Shown piece after piece: positions 9,335 to 18,123 of a stretch of 64,000 nt of DNA. How positions within the stretch are numbered: position 1 is the first letter of the stretch; each line of letters begins with the position of its first letter. Made by a program: the position numbers and the translations under genes. The notes below the pieces were generated by a model, which saw only the letters and a list, made by a program, of their open reading frames with translations, was not told where the DNA came from and did no database searches. The DNA is from Alkalispirillum mobile (GTDB lineage Bacteria > Pseudomonadota > Gammaproteobacteria > Nitrococcales > Halorhodospiraceae): NCBI RefSeq assembly GCF_003664325.1, contig NZ_RCDA01000001.1, forward strand, positions 1-64,000, given 5' to 3'.

Positions 9335-9343
9335 TGATATAAT
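9335..9343 (+). promoter_or_regulatory. Extended -10 promoter of the PBP1b gene
   Basis: TGATATAAT is an extended -10 with a perfect TATAAT hexamer at 9338-9343. It predicts transcription from about 9350 and a leader of about 34 bases before the TTG start at 9384. The rest of the 300-base divergent gap (9084-9383) shows no open frame or repeat that I can support. Confidence 0.6.
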
Positions 9344-9383
9344 CCGCCGCGCTGTTCCCGGCCGCGACCAGGGTACGTCCCCC

Positions 9384-11723
9384 TTGAGTGCAAACAAATC
9401 CCGAAAACCCCGCCGCAAGGGCCAGACAGGAGCCCGCCAGCCCGGGCTGCTCCGGCGATGGGCCGGCCGCGTGCTGGGGCTGATGCTAACGTTGGCGCTG
9501 ATCTCGGTGGGGTTGCTGGCGCTCTACGCCAAGTCCCTGGAGCCGGAGTTGCGCGAGCATTTCGAGGGCGGGCGCTGGGCCGTGCCGGCGCGTGTGTATG
9601 CCCGCCCGCTGGAACTGTTTGCCGGCAAGGCCCTCTCGCCGGCGGAACTCCAGGTGGAGCTGGAGGAGCTGGGCTACCGACGCACCAGCAGCGGCCGGGA
9701 GTCGGGCAGTTGGAGCCGCAACGGGGCGGAGTTCCACCTCAGCACCCGCGGTTTTAACCACCCGGACGGGGAGGAATTGCCCCGGCAGTTGCGGGTGGTC
9801 TTTGCTAACGGGCAACTGAGCACCCTGGAGGGGTTGCGGAACGGTGAGCCGGTGGGCCTGGCGCGGCTGGAGCCGGCGGTGATCGGCAGCCTGCACGCCC
9901 CGCACCAGGAGGATCGCCTGCTGGTGCGCCTGGACCAGGTGCCCGAGAGCCTGATCGCTGCCCTGCTGGTGGTGGAGGACCGCAACTTCCACGATCACCG
10001 CGGGCTGTCGTTCACCGGTATCGCCCGTGCCGCCGTGGCCAACATCCGTGCCGGCCGGGTGGTGCAGGGCGGGAGCACCCTCACGCAGCAGCTGGTCAAG
10101 AACTTCTACCTCACCGCCGACCAGACGCTGCAGCGCAAGTTCACCGAGGCGGTGATGGCGCTGTTGCTGGAGCACTACTACGAGAAGGACGAGATCCTCG
10201 AGGCCTACCTCAACGAGGTGTTTCTGGGCCAGCGCGGGGGGCGGGCGATCCACGGTTTCGGTCTGGGGGCCGAGTTCTACTTCGGCCGTCCGCTGGAGGA
10301 GTTGAGCCTGGCGCAGCAGGCGCTGCTGGTGGCCATGGTGCGCGGGCCCTCCCGCTATAACCCGCGGCGCAACCCGGAGCGGGCGCGGGACCGGCGCGAC
10401 CTGGTGCTTACCCTGATGGCGCGCGACGGCATCATCGACGAGACGGAGGCCCGCTCCGCCATGGCGGAGGACCTGGGCCTGGTCACCGATGGCCAGCGCC
10501 ACCAGGGGCGTTACCCCGCCTTCATGGACCTGGTCCGCCGCCACCTGCAGCGGGACTACCGCCGCGAGGACCTGATCAGCGACGGCCTGCACATCCATAC
10601 CACCCTGGCGCCCCGGGTGCAGCGCGCGGCCGAGGCGGCGGTGGATGCCCGCCTTGCCCAGTTCGGCGATGACGCACCGCAGGCGGCGCTGGTGTCCGTG
10701 AACGTGGAGGACGGCGAGGTGGTGGGTGTGGTGGGCGGCGCGGATTACCGTTATGCCGGCTTCAACCGGGCACTGGATGCGCGCCGCCCCATCGGCTCAC
10801 TGGTCAAGCCGGCGGTCTACCTGGCAGCCCTCAGGGAGCCCTCGCGTTACGGTTTGGGCAGCGTGCTCAGCGACGAGCCGGTGACCATCCAGGACGAGCA
10901 CGGCGACCCCTGGACCCCTCGCAATTACGACGGCAGTAACCGGGATCAGGTCCCGCTCTGGCTGGCGCTGTCCGATTCGCTGAACGTGCCCACCGTGCAC
11001 CTGGGGCAGAGCCTCGGCCTGCGCCGGGTGGCGCGCAGCTGGGCGGACCTGGGCGGGCGGGTGCCGAACAGCCTCTACCCCTCCTTCGTGCTCGGCGCCA
11101 CCGAGCACTCGGTACTGGAGATGGCGCAGGTCTATCAGACTGTCGCCGCCGAGGGCTTCCGTTCGCCGCTACGCTCCGTGCGGGCGGTCACCGACAGCGA
11201 TGGCGAGTTGCTGTCCCGCTACAGTCTGTCCACCGAGCAGGCCGTGGACCCGGTCAGCAGTTACCTGCTGCAGCACGCCCTGCGCCAGGTGGTGAGTCAG
11301 GGCACCGCCCGGGGCCTGCAGGGCTGGGTAGGGGACACCAGCGGGCTGGCGGGCAAGACCGGCACCACGGACGATTATCGCGATGCCTGGTTCGCCGGCT
11401 ACTCCGGGGACCTGCTCTCCGTGGTCTGGATCGGGCACGATGACAACCGCAGCCACGGGCTGACCGGCTCCAGCGGCGCGCTGCCCATCTGGGGGGAGCA
11501 GTTCAGCCGCCTTAGCTACCGGCCTTTGCGCCGCCAGACGCCGGGCGGCGTGGAAGCGGTCTGGATCGACGCCGAGACCGGCAAGCGGTCCGACGAGGGC
11601 TGCGAGGGGGCCGTGCGCCTGCCTTACATCGCCGATCATCTGCCGGACGAGACGGTGGACTGCGCCGGCGAGCCGGGGGAAGATGACTCGCGAGGCTTCT
11701 GGGACCGGGTGCTGGGCCGCTAG
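9384..11723 (+). CDS. mrcB: Penicillin-binding protein 1B, bifunctional glycosyltransferase/transpeptidase
   Basis: A 779-residue class A PBP that polymerises and cross-links peptidoglycan. Residues 1-24 are a basic cytoplasmic tail, followed by a single membrane anchor at about 28-48. A UB2H-like region spans about 65-150. The GT51 glycosyltransferase begins around 180 with E198 in the EDRNFHDH motif and the GGSTLTQQLVKNFYL motif. The transpeptidase has the SxxK motif at S472-K475 (GSLVKP), an SxN motif (SDSLN) and KTGT at 658-661. The start is TTG at 9384; no upstream ATG is in frame and the first internal ATG would remove the basic tail. The TTG start is less certain than the gene. Confidence 0.95.
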   Translation: MSANKSRKPRRKGQTGARQPGLLRRWAGRVLGLMLTLALISVGLLALYAKSLEPELREHFEGGRWAVPARVYARPLELFAGKALSPAELQVELEELGYRRTSSGRESGSWSRNGAEFHLSTRGFNHPDGEELPRQLRVVFANGQLSTLEGLRNGEPVGLARLEPAVIGSLHAPHQEDRLLVRLDQVPESLIAALLVVEDRNFHDHRGLSFTGIARAAVANIRAGRVVQGGSTLTQQLVKNFYLTADQTLQRKFTEAVMALLLEHYYEKDEILEAYLNEVFLGQRGGRAIHGFGLGAEFYFGRPLEELSLAQQALLVAMVRGPSRYNPRRNPERARDRRDLVLTLMARDGIIDETEARSAMAEDLGLVTDGQRHQGRYPAFMDLVRRHLQRDYRREDLISDGLHIHTTLAPRVQRAAEAAVDARLAQFGDDAPQAALVSVNVEDGEVVGVVGGADYRYAGFNRALDARRPIGSLVKPAVYLAALREPSRYGLGSVLSDEPVTIQDEHGDPWTPRNYDGSNRDQVPLWLALSDSLNVPTVHLGQSLGLRRVARSWADLGGRVPNSLYPSFVLGATEHSVLEMAQVYQTVAAEGFRSPLRSVRAVTDSDGELLSRYSLSTEQAVDPVSSYLLQHALRQVVSQGTARGLQGWVGDTSGLAGKTGTTDDYRDAWFAGYSGDLLSVVWIGHDDNRSHGLTGSSGALPIWGEQFSRLSYRPLRRQTPGGVEAVWIDAETGKRSDEGCEGAVRLPYIADHLPDETVDCAGEPGEDDSRGFWDRVLGR

Positions 11724-11760
11724 CCCGGGCCACTGTGGCGAGCACGAGAGAAAAAGACCC

Positions 11761-12297
11761 ATGGGACTGAACGCAAGACTGCTGGTACTGCTCCTGCCCC
11801 TGGCATTGGGGGCCTGTACCTTGATGCCGCCGGAGCACCGGCCGACCGAACCGGCACCGGAACCGGAGCCCGCCGAAGCGCCCGAGCCGGACGCGCCCGA
11901 GCCGGAGGTGGATGAGCCGGAGGTGGATGAGCCGCCGGAGGAGGCGGCCGAGCCGGAGCCCGAGCGTGAGCCGGCCATCCCGGACGCGGTGATCGAACTG
12001 GTGGCGGACGCCCGCGAGGCGAGCCAGAACGGCGACTACGACCAGGCGGCTGCTTACCTGGAGCGCGCCGTGCGCATCAGCCCGGACCTGGCGCCGCTGT
12101 GGCAAAACCTGGCCGTGGTCCGCTTCCAGCAGGGGGATTACGCCCAGGCGGAGCAGATGGCGCGGCGCTCCATTCGGTTGGCCGACGGTGATCGCGCCCT
12201 GCAGCGGCGCAACTGGCAGCTCATTGAGGCCAGCCGGGCCGAGCAGGGGGACGAGGAGGGCGCCCATGAGGCCCGCCGGCAGGCGGAGGGCATTTGA
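11761..12297 (+). CDS. TPR lipoprotein with Pro/Glu-rich linker
   Basis: A 178-residue lipoprotein. The signal peptide ends in a LALGAC lipobox, so lipidation at about Cys19 is expected. Residues 25-75 are a low-complexity linker of repeated EPEP and EVDEP units, suited to span the periplasm. Residues 78-150 carry tetratricopeptide repeats (ASQNGDYDQAAAYLERAVRI, then LAVVRFQQGDYAQAEQMARR). The start ATG at 11761 follows GAGAG. It sits 37 bases after PBP1b, and its stop overlaps the next start, so it is co-transcribed; by position it could be an outer-membrane partner or activator of PBP1b, analogous to LpoB or CpoB in role. That role is inference. Confidence 0.8.
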   Translation: MGLNARLLVLLLPLALGACTLMPPEHRPTEPAPEPEPAEAPEPDAPEPEVDEPEVDEPPEEAAEPEPEREPAIPDAVIELVADAREASQNGDYDQAAAYLERAVRISPDLAPLWQNLAVVRFQQGDYAQAEQMARRSIRLADGDRALQRRNWQLIEASRAEQGDEEGAHEARRQAEGI

Positions 12298-14237
12298 CCC
12301 CGGAGGCGCTGCCGGAAGCGGCCCGTGCCGCGCTGGGCAATGGCGGTGACCTGGCCCGGGCCCTGTCCGGGTTTACCCCGCGCCAGGCCCAGCAGGACAT
12401 GGGCGCTGCCGTGGGCGAGGCCCTGGCCGACAACGCCAGCCTGGTCGTGGAGGCGGGCACGGGCACTGGCAAGACCTTCGCCTACCTGATCCCGGCATTG
12501 CTCTCCGGCAAGCGGGTGGTGGTCTCCACCGGTACCCGTACCCTGCAGGATCAGCTGTTCCACCGCGATCTCCCCCTGGTCCGGGACGCGTTGCGCGTCC
12601 CGACCCGAATCGCGCTGCTGAAGGGACGCACCAACTACCTCTGCCTGCACCGCCTGGACATGGCTGACGAGGCGGCTGGTGGGCGCTCCGCGGTTCAGCA
12701 CGATGCCCTGCAGCAGGTCCGCCGCTGGGCGGCGGAGAACGGTTCCGGTGACCTGGCCGAAGCCCCGTCCGCCGCCCGGCGCACCGATGTGCGGCCCCGC
12801 ATCACGGCCACGGCGGAGAGCTGCCTGGGCGGGCAGTGCCCGCGGTTTGCCGACTGCCACTTCTACGAGGCCCGCCGCCGCGCCCAGGAAGCCGACCTGG
12901 TCGTGGTCAATCACCACCTGCTGCTGGCCGACTGGGCCTTGCGCGAGTCGGGCTGGGGCGAAGTGGTGCCGGAGGCGGATGTCTGGATTCTCGACGAGGC
13001 GCATCAACTGCCGGAGACCGCCGCCCGGTTCTTCGGGCTGGGCATCACCGGCCGTCAGCTGCGCGACCTGACCCGGGATGCCACGGAGGCGTACCAGCGC
13101 GAGGCCGGAGACCAGCCCGGCTTCCCGGCGCGGGTGGCGCGGGTGGCCGACGCCACCGAGGCGCTGCGCGATGCGCTGGGTGAGGCGGACCAGCGCGCCG
13201 CCTGGCCGCAACCGCCGGGACCGGCCGTCCGGGCGGGCCTGGATGACCTCAAGACGGCCCTGTACGACCTGGCCCTGGCGCTGGCCCCGCTGGGCGAGCG
13301 CGGGCTGGAGCTGGCCCGCTGCCAGCAGCGCGCCGAGCGGCTCTATCAGGCGTTGCAGCAGTTCGACGAGCCGGAGCCGGGGCAGGGCGTGCCCTGGTTC
13401 GAGACCCAGGGGCGCGGCTTCTGGTTGCGGCTGACCCCGCTGGATGTCTCCGGGCCTTTCCGTAACCGGCGCGATGCCGCCCCGGCCGCCTGGGTATTCA
13501 CCTCCGCCACCCTGGCCATGAAGGGCGACTTCGAGCATTTCAGCCAGCGGCTGGGGCTGGATGAGCCGCGGACCCTCTGCCTGGACAGCCCCTTCGACTA
13601 TGAGCGTAACGCCCTGCTGTACACGCCGCAGGGGCTGCCGGAACCGAACGCCCCCGGCTACGCGGCGGCCCTGGTGGCCATGGCGCGCCCGGTGATCGAG
13701 GCAGCGCCCGGTGGTGCGTTCCTGCTGTTCACCAGCTACCGGGTGCTGCGTGAGGCGGCGGAGGCGCTGGCCGGTACCCTGGACCGGCCCCTGCTCGTGC
13801 AGGGGGCGGCGGCCCAGCACGAGCTTCTGGCCCGGTTCCGCGATGCGGGCAATGCCGTGCTGCTGGGCACGGCCAGCTTCTGGGAGGGCGTGGACGTGCG
13901 CGGGGCGGCTCTGTCCACGCTGATCATCGACCGCCTGCCTTTTGCCTCGCCGGCCGACCCGGTGCTGCAGGCACGCATCCAGGCCACGGAGGCGGAGGGG
14001 CGCTCCGCGTTTCGCCACCTGCAACTGCCTCATGCGGTGATTACACTAAAACAGGGGGTGGGCCGCCTGATCCGCCATGCCGAGGATCGCGGGGTGCTGG
14101 TCATCGCCGACCCTCGGCTCACCCGCCGGGGTTACGGCAAGGTGTTCCTGCGCAGCCTGCCGCCCATGCGACGGGCCGACGCGCTGGAGGACGTGCTCGC
14201 CTTCTGGCAGGAGGGTGCCGATGAAATTCCTGGATGA
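12294..14237 (+). CDS. yoaA: DinG/YoaA-family ATP-dependent DNA helicase
   Basis: A 647-residue superfamily 2 helicase of the XPD/DinG group. It has a Walker A motif EAGTGTGKT near residue 50, four cysteines fitting the iron-sulfur cluster site (C117, C177, C182, C188), a DEAH box near 233, and late motifs including GVGRLIRHAEDRG. The cluster and length fit YoaA, which unwinds damaged or structured DNA with the Pol III chi subunit. The start is TTG at 12294, overlapping the upstream stop, with GGAGGG just before it. It overlaps the next gene by 17 bases. DinG is the main alternative name. Confidence 0.9.
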   Translation: MTPEALPEAARAALGNGGDLARALSGFTPRQAQQDMGAAVGEALADNASLVVEAGTGTGKTFAYLIPALLSGKRVVVSTGTRTLQDQLFHRDLPLVRDALRVPTRIALLKGRTNYLCLHRLDMADEAAGGRSAVQHDALQQVRRWAAENGSGDLAEAPSAARRTDVRPRITATAESCLGGQCPRFADCHFYEARRRAQEADLVVVNHHLLLADWALRESGWGEVVPEADVWILDEAHQLPETAARFFGLGITGRQLRDLTRDATEAYQREAGDQPGFPARVARVADATEALRDALGEADQRAAWPQPPGPAVRAGLDDLKTALYDLALALAPLGERGLELARCQQRAERLYQALQQFDEPEPGQGVPWFETQGRGFWLRLTPLDVSGPFRNRRDAAPAAWVFTSATLAMKGDFEHFSQRLGLDEPRTLCLDSPFDYERNALLYTPQGLPEPNAPGYAAALVAMARPVIEAAPGGAFLLFTSYRVLREAAEALAGTLDRPLLVQGAAAQHELLARFRDAGNAVLLGTASFWEGVDVRGAALSTLIIDRLPFASPADPVLQARIQATEAEGRSAFRHLQLPHAVITLKQGVGRLIRHAEDRGVLVIADPRLTRRGYGKVFLRSLPPMRRADALEDVLAFWQEGADEIPG

Positions 14238-14619
14238 GCTGGCCGATGCGCGCATCAAGGAGGCCCAGGAGGCCGGGCAGCTGGACGAGTTGCCCGGGGC
14301 CGGCAAGCCGTTGTCGCTGGACGACGACAGCATGGTGCCGGAGGAGCTGCGCATGGCCTACCGCGTGCTCAAGAATGCCAACTGCCTGCCACCGGAACTG
14401 CAGGACCAGCGCGAGGTGGAATCCCTGGAGGCCCTGCTGGCGGGGCTGGACGATGACACCGCCATACAGCGGCGGCAGCGCAGCGAGGCGGAGAAGCGCC
14501 TGGCGCTGCTGCGCGCCCGGTTGGAGCGGCGCCGCGGCCGGGGTCAGGGTGGTCTGATGGCGGTGGAACGCGCCTACCAGGAGCGGCTGTTGCGCCGCCT
14601 GGGCGGCGACAAGGAGTGA
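14221..14619 (+). CDS. DUF1992 (DnaJ homologue C28-like) domain protein
   Basis: A 132-residue protein with the DUF1992 signature at its N-terminus (FLDELADARIKEAQEAGQLD, then LPGAGKPLSLDDDSMVPEE and AYRVLKNANCLPPEL). The C-terminal half is a basic, Arg-rich helix. The family is widespread and its function is not established. The ATG at 14221 lies inside the 3' end of the helicase gene, indicating translational coupling. Confidence 0.8.
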   Translation: MKFLDELADARIKEAQEAGQLDELPGAGKPLSLDDDSMVPEELRMAYRVLKNANCLPPELQDQREVESLEALLAGLDDDTAIQRRQRSEAEKRLALLRARLERRRGRGQGGLMAVERAYQERLLRRLGGDKE

Positions 14620-14625
14620 GTCGCG

Positions 14626-15711
14626 TTACCGCCGCAGGGCGGTCACCGAGAGGATACGCGGCAGGAATTCCGCCAGGCATTGCCACTGCTCGCCCCCGTC
14701 GTGGCTGCCGAAGAGATGGCCGCTGGAGGTGCCAAAGTACAGCCCCGGTGTGTCGGCACCGTCATCCCCCATGGCCTCGCGCAGCACGGTCACGTAGGCG
14801 TGCTGCTGGGGCAGTCCTTGGGTGAGCGGTGCCCAGGTCTCGCCGGCGTCGCGGCTGCGGTAGACGCGCAACCGCCCATCGCAGCAGGTCCGCAGGTGGT
14901 TGCTCTCGATGGGCAGTACGTAGACCGTGTCCGGGTCGCCGGCCGGGGTGACCAGCGCGTAGCCGAAATCGCTGGGCAGCCCAGGGGTGATCTCCGTCCA
15001 GTGCCCGCCCCGGTCATCGCTGCGGTAGACCCCGTTGTAGCACTGCCGGTAGAGCCGCTCGGGCCGGCGGGGGCAAAGCACCGTGCGGTGCACGTTGTGA
15101 CCGGTCACCGCGCACCGCCCGGGCAGGTTCTCCGCGCGGACCCCCTCGTTGCAGGGCTGCCAGCTGCGCCCGCCGTCGTCGCTGCGGAACACCCCGCCGG
15201 CGGAGATGCTGGCGTAGAGCCGCCGCGGTGATTGCGGGTCCACCAGAATGGAGTGCAGCGAGAACCCGCCGCGGGCTGGCTCCCAGGTGTCCCGGCTGGG
15301 ATGTTCGTTCAGCCCGCTTATTGGTGTCCAGGACTGGCCGTAGTCGTCGCTGCGGAAAAGCCCGGCCGGGTCGATGCCGGCAAAGACCGTCTCCGGGGCG
15401 TCGCTCGGCCCGGGGGCCAGGTGCCAGACCGCCTTCATCCGCTTTTGCCAGAGCCCCGGCCGGTGCATCGGCACGGAAGCCAGCGGCTCCCAGCTCAGGC
15501 CGGCGTCAGCGGTCCGGTAGATATGGGCGCCCCAGATTGCATGGTTGACCGCGGCCAGGCCCCGGGACCGGTCCCGCGGGTCGAGCCAGGCATGCAGCAC
15601 CTCGTAACCTTCGATCAGCGGGCCGGCCATCTCCCAACGGCCCCCTCGGCCGGTGTCCTGGAGCCGGAACAGGCCTTTCTGGGTGCCGACGAGCAGGGTG
15701 GTCTCGTTCAC
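14626..15711 (-). CDS. BNR/Asp-box repeat beta-propeller protein
   Basis: A 361-residue protein made of repeated units with Asp-box motifs (SxDxGxxW type): DAGLSWEPL, DYGQSWTPI, DGGRSWQPC, DRGGHWTEI, DAGETWAPL and HDGGEQWQC, about 50 residues apart. This predicts a beta-propeller like the VPS10/sialidase-type proteins called exo-alpha-sialidase in databases. The catalytic Arg triad and nucleophile of true sialidases are not evident, and there is no signal peptide, so a sialidase activity is not supported. I chose GTG at 15711, with AGGAA about 10 bases upstream; a TTG at 15750 is the longer option. It converges with the DUF1992 gene, six bases apart. Confidence 0.75.
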   Translation of the reverse strand: MNETTLLVGTQKGLFRLQDTGRGGRWEMAGPLIEGYEVLHAWLDPRDRSRGLAAVNHAIWGAHIYRTADAGLSWEPLASVPMHRPGLWQKRMKAVWHLAPGPSDAPETVFAGIDPAGLFRSDDYGQSWTPISGLNEHPSRDTWEPARGGFSLHSILVDPQSPRRLYASISAGGVFRSDDGGRSWQPCNEGVRAENLPGRCAVTGHNVHRTVLCPRRPERLYRQCYNGVYRSDDRGGHWTEITPGLPSDFGYALVTPAGDPDTVYVLPIESNHLRTCCDGRLRVYRSRDAGETWAPLTQGLPQQHAYVTVLREAMGDDGADTPGLYFGTSSGHLFGSHDGGEQWQCLAEFLPRILSVTALRR

Positions 15712-15779
15712 GTATGTGCGTTCCTGTGCTGCAGCATGGAAAAGGGCCAATCAGTACCCGACTAAGTTACCATGAAGTC

Positions 15780-16223
15780 ATGACCAAGCCATCGCCCAAG
15801 ACAAACGCCGCAGCCGCCGCCGGCCTGACCCTGCCAGCCGGTGAGCAGGCCCGCCTGGCCCGGTATGGGCGGGCCCGTTGGCCCTATGAGGCCTGCGGCC
15901 TGCTGCTGGGGCGTGGCGGCCGGGTGGAGCGGCTGGTGCTCTGCCGCAACATCGCCGAGCGCCGCCGGGACCGTTACCTGCTGCACCCCCGCGATTTCCT
16001 GCGCTGGGATCGCCTGGGCCACCGCCTGGGGCTGGAGATCCTCGGGGTCTGGCACACTCACCCGGAAGGTGGGGCGGTGCCGTCGGAGACCGACCGGGCA
16101 CAGGCCTGGCGTGGCTGGAGTTACCTGATCGCGGCGGTGGATCGCGACACCGTGACCGAATTGCGCAGTTGGCGCTTGAGCGCCGATCAATTCAGCGAGG
16201 AAGCCCTATGTCTGAACCCCTGA
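15780..16223 (+). CDS. JAMM/MPN+ metallopeptidase (Mec-like)
   Basis: A 147-residue zinc isopeptidase of the JAB1/MPN family (M67). All catalytic residues are present: E37 in the YEACGLLLG strand, H92 and H94 in WHTHPEG, then S102 and D105. Bacterial relatives such as Mec+ release amino acids or peptides from the C-terminus of ubiquitin-like sulfur carriers such as CysO. The next gene, overlapping by 16 bases, encodes a ubiquitin-like/rhodanese/E1 fusion, so the peptidase probably acts on that carrier. No CysM-like cysteine synthase lies nearby. The start ATG at 15780 avoids a divergent overlap with the BNR gene. Confidence 0.85.
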   Translation: MTKPSPKTNAAAAAGLTLPAGEQARLARYGRARWPYEACGLLLGRGGRVERLVLCRNIAERRRDRYLLHPRDFLRWDRLGHRLGLEILGVWHTHPEGGAVPSETDRAQAWRGWSYLIAAVDRDTVTELRSWRLSADQFSEEALCLNP

Positions 16224-17650
16224 TTACCGTACGCCTCCCGGCGCCGCTGCGCCCCTTCGCCGATGACCAGGCGGAGCTGGCGATTGCGGCCGGCAGCGTG
16301 GTCGAGGTGCTCGACGCCCTGGCCGAGGACTACCCGTTGCTGCACGCCCGGCTGGTGGACCCGGACGGCGAGCTGCGCCGGTTCGTCAACCTGTTCCGGG
16401 GCGAGCAGGATGTGCGTGAGCTGGACGGCCAGGAGACCGCGCTTGCCCCGGGGGACGTCCTGACCATTCTGCCGGCGGTGGCCGGCGGTGGCCCGTCGGC
16501 GCTGGAACGGATGGCCCAACGCATCCGCGAGGAGGTCCCGGAGATTACCCCGGCGGAAGCGCAGCATTTGCTGGCCGACGGGGCCGTGTTGCTGGATGTG
16601 CGCGAGGCCGGTGAGGTGGCCGAGGGTAGCCCGACCGGCGCCCTGCGTATCGACCGCAACTGGCTGGAATTGCGGATCGAGGAGGCGGTACCGGAGTTGG
16701 ACCGCCCTGTGCTCACCCTCTGCGCCGTGGGCCAGCGGTCGCTGCTGGCTGCCGACGACTTGCGCCGGATGGGCTACCGTGACGTGCGCAACATCGCCGG
16801 CGGCTTCAACCGCTGGAAGGACGAGGGGCGGCCCTTCGAGGTGCCGCGCATGCTGGATGAGTCTGCGCGGGCACGCTACTCGCGCCACCTGCGCATGCCC
16901 GAGGTGGGCGAGCACGGTCAGTTGAAGCTGGGCGACAGCCGGGTGGTGCTGGTGGGGGCCGGCGGTCTCGGCTCACCGGCCGCGCTCTATTTGGCGGCCG
17001 CCGGGGTAGGCACGCTGGTGCTGATTGACCACGACGTGGTGGATCGTAGCAACCTGCAGCGCCAGATCCTGCACAGCGACGACCGTGTGGGGGAGCCCAA
17101 GACGGAGTCCGGTCGCCAGGCGATCGCCGCGCTCAACCCCGAGGTGACGGTGGAGACGGTGCAGGCCCGGCTCAGCAGCGAGAACATCGAGTCCGTGCTG
17201 GCGGGGGCGGACGTGGTCATTGATGGCTCGGATAACTTCCCCACCCGGTACCTGGTCAATGATGCCTGCGTGAAACTGGGCCTGCCCCTGGTATATGGCG
17301 CGGTGTACCGTTTCGAGGGGCAGGTGACGGTGTTCAATGTGGGGGAGGGCCCTTGTTACCGCTGCCTCTACCCGGAGCCGCCGCCACCGGAGCTGGCGCC
17401 ATCCTGCGCCCAGGCCGGGGTGCTGGGGGTGCTGCCGGGGGTGATCGGCCTGCTTCAGGCCACCGAGGCGTTGAAGCTGCTGCTCGGGGTCGGGGAACCC
17501 CTATCGGGGCGGCTGCTGCACTATGACGCCCTGCGCGGCCAGTTCCAGCAGCTGCGCATGAAGGCCAACGCCGACTGCCCGGTCTGTGCGCCGGGGCGGC
17601 CCTTTCCGGGGTACGTGGACTACGAGGCGTTCTGTAGCGCGTCGGGCTGA
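16208..17650 (+). CDS. Ubiquitin-like (ThiS/MoaD)-rhodanese-E1 (MoeB/ThiF) fusion protein
   Basis: A 480-residue three-domain fusion. Residues 1-95 form a ThiS/MoaD/CysO-like beta-grasp domain ending in a Gly-Gly-Gly run (93-95, ILPAVAGGG). Residues 105-213 form a rhodanese domain with C172 in the active loop (CAVGQRS). Residues 220-460 form an E1-like adenylating domain with the nucleotide loop GAGGLGS at 250-256, a likely catalytic C400 and zinc pairs C383/C386 and C457/C460. Adenylation, sulfur transfer and the carrier itself are thus in one chain. MoeB-rhodanese proteins normally carry rhodanese at the C-terminus and no carrier. The ATG at 16208 follows GAGGA and overlaps the JAMM gene. 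Confidence 0.85.
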   Translation: MSEPLITVRLPAPLRPFADDQAELAIAAGSVVEVLDALAEDYPLLHARLVDPDGELRRFVNLFRGEQDVRELDGQETALAPGDVLTILPAVAGGGPSALERMAQRIREEVPEITPAEAQHLLADGAVLLDVREAGEVAEGSPTGALRIDRNWLELRIEEAVPELDRPVLTLCAVGQRSLLAADDLRRMGYRDVRNIAGGFNRWKDEGRPFEVPRMLDESARARYSRHLRMPEVGEHGQLKLGDSRVVLVGAGGLGSPAALYLAAAGVGTLVLIDHDVVDRSNLQRQILHSDDRVGEPKTESGRQAIAALNPEVTVETVQARLSSENIESVLAGADVVIDGSDNFPTRYLVNDACVKLGLPLVYGAVYRFEGQVTVFNVGEGPCYRCLYPEPPPPELAPSCAQAGVLGVLPGVIGLLQATEALKLLLGVGEPLSGRLLHYDALRGQFQQLRMKANADCPVCAPGRPFPGYVDYEAFCSASG

Positions 17651-17670
17651 GCGGCGGGCAGACGAGAAGA

Positions 17671-17696
17671 CCGATGCCGCGTTACCGCGGCATCGG
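17671..17696. terminator. Palindromic hairpin between convergent genes
   Basis: An 11-bp perfect stem (CCGATGCCGCG) with a TTAC loop lies between the stop of the UBL-E1 gene and the stop of the convergent small protein. It has no T-tract, so its action as an intrinsic terminator is uncertain. Confidence 0.5.
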
Positions 17697-17705
17697 CCGT
17701 GGCGT

Positions 17706-17981
17706 TCAGAGGGCCTCGTCGAGGGCCTCGGGGTGGGCCTCGCAGAAGTGCTTCAGAGCCAGTTTCAGCTTGACGACATGGCGGGTGTCGTTGCGAGCCT
17801 CCGCATGCTCGATGTCGTCGAGGATCATCCGCCGGATGCGGGGGCAGCCGTCCGGCGTGTGAACCAGGTAGTTGCCCAGTTCAATGGCAACCATCTCCGA
17901 GCAGTGCTCGTGCTCGCAGATCGCATCCACTTCCTCTTCCGTAAGCTCCGCGAGCTCCCGGCAATCATCGATGGTAAGCAT
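17706..17981 (-). CDS. Conserved hypothetical small acidic protein
   Basis: A 91-residue soluble, acidic, mostly helical protein starting MLTIDDCRELAELTEEEVDA. It has Cys at residues 7, 22, 27 and 46 and a His-rich middle, with the phrases ICEHEHCSEM and HFCEAHPEALDEAL. GGAGGT lies five bases before the ATG at 17981, so it is certainly expressed as this frame. I do not recognise a named family. The Cys/His spacing is compatible with metal or redox binding, but nothing proves it. Confidence 0.7.
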   Translation of the reverse strand: MLTIDDCRELAELTEEEVDAICEHEHCSEMVAIELGNYLVHTPDGCPRIRRMILDDIEHAEARNDTRHVVKLKLALKHFCEAHPEALDEAL

Positions 17982-18123
17982 GGTGACCTCCAGCCAATAG
18001 GCCGCTAAGGGAATTAAGGGAGCCCTCAATTTCAGTATTGACCCGCAGTTGGCGATGTACAGGATGGAAGGTGCGGTCCTTTGACGCAGATCAATTCCGT
18101 GGCCCGATCCATTCGTTCTGAGC

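Noticed and set aside
12138-14033. 631-codon minus-strand frame opposite the DinG/YoaA helicase
   Set aside because: Antisense shadow; all helicase motifs are on the plus strand.
14626-15711. Annotation as an active sialidase
   Set aside because: Only Asp-box repeats are visible; no signal peptide and no catalytic Arg triad found.
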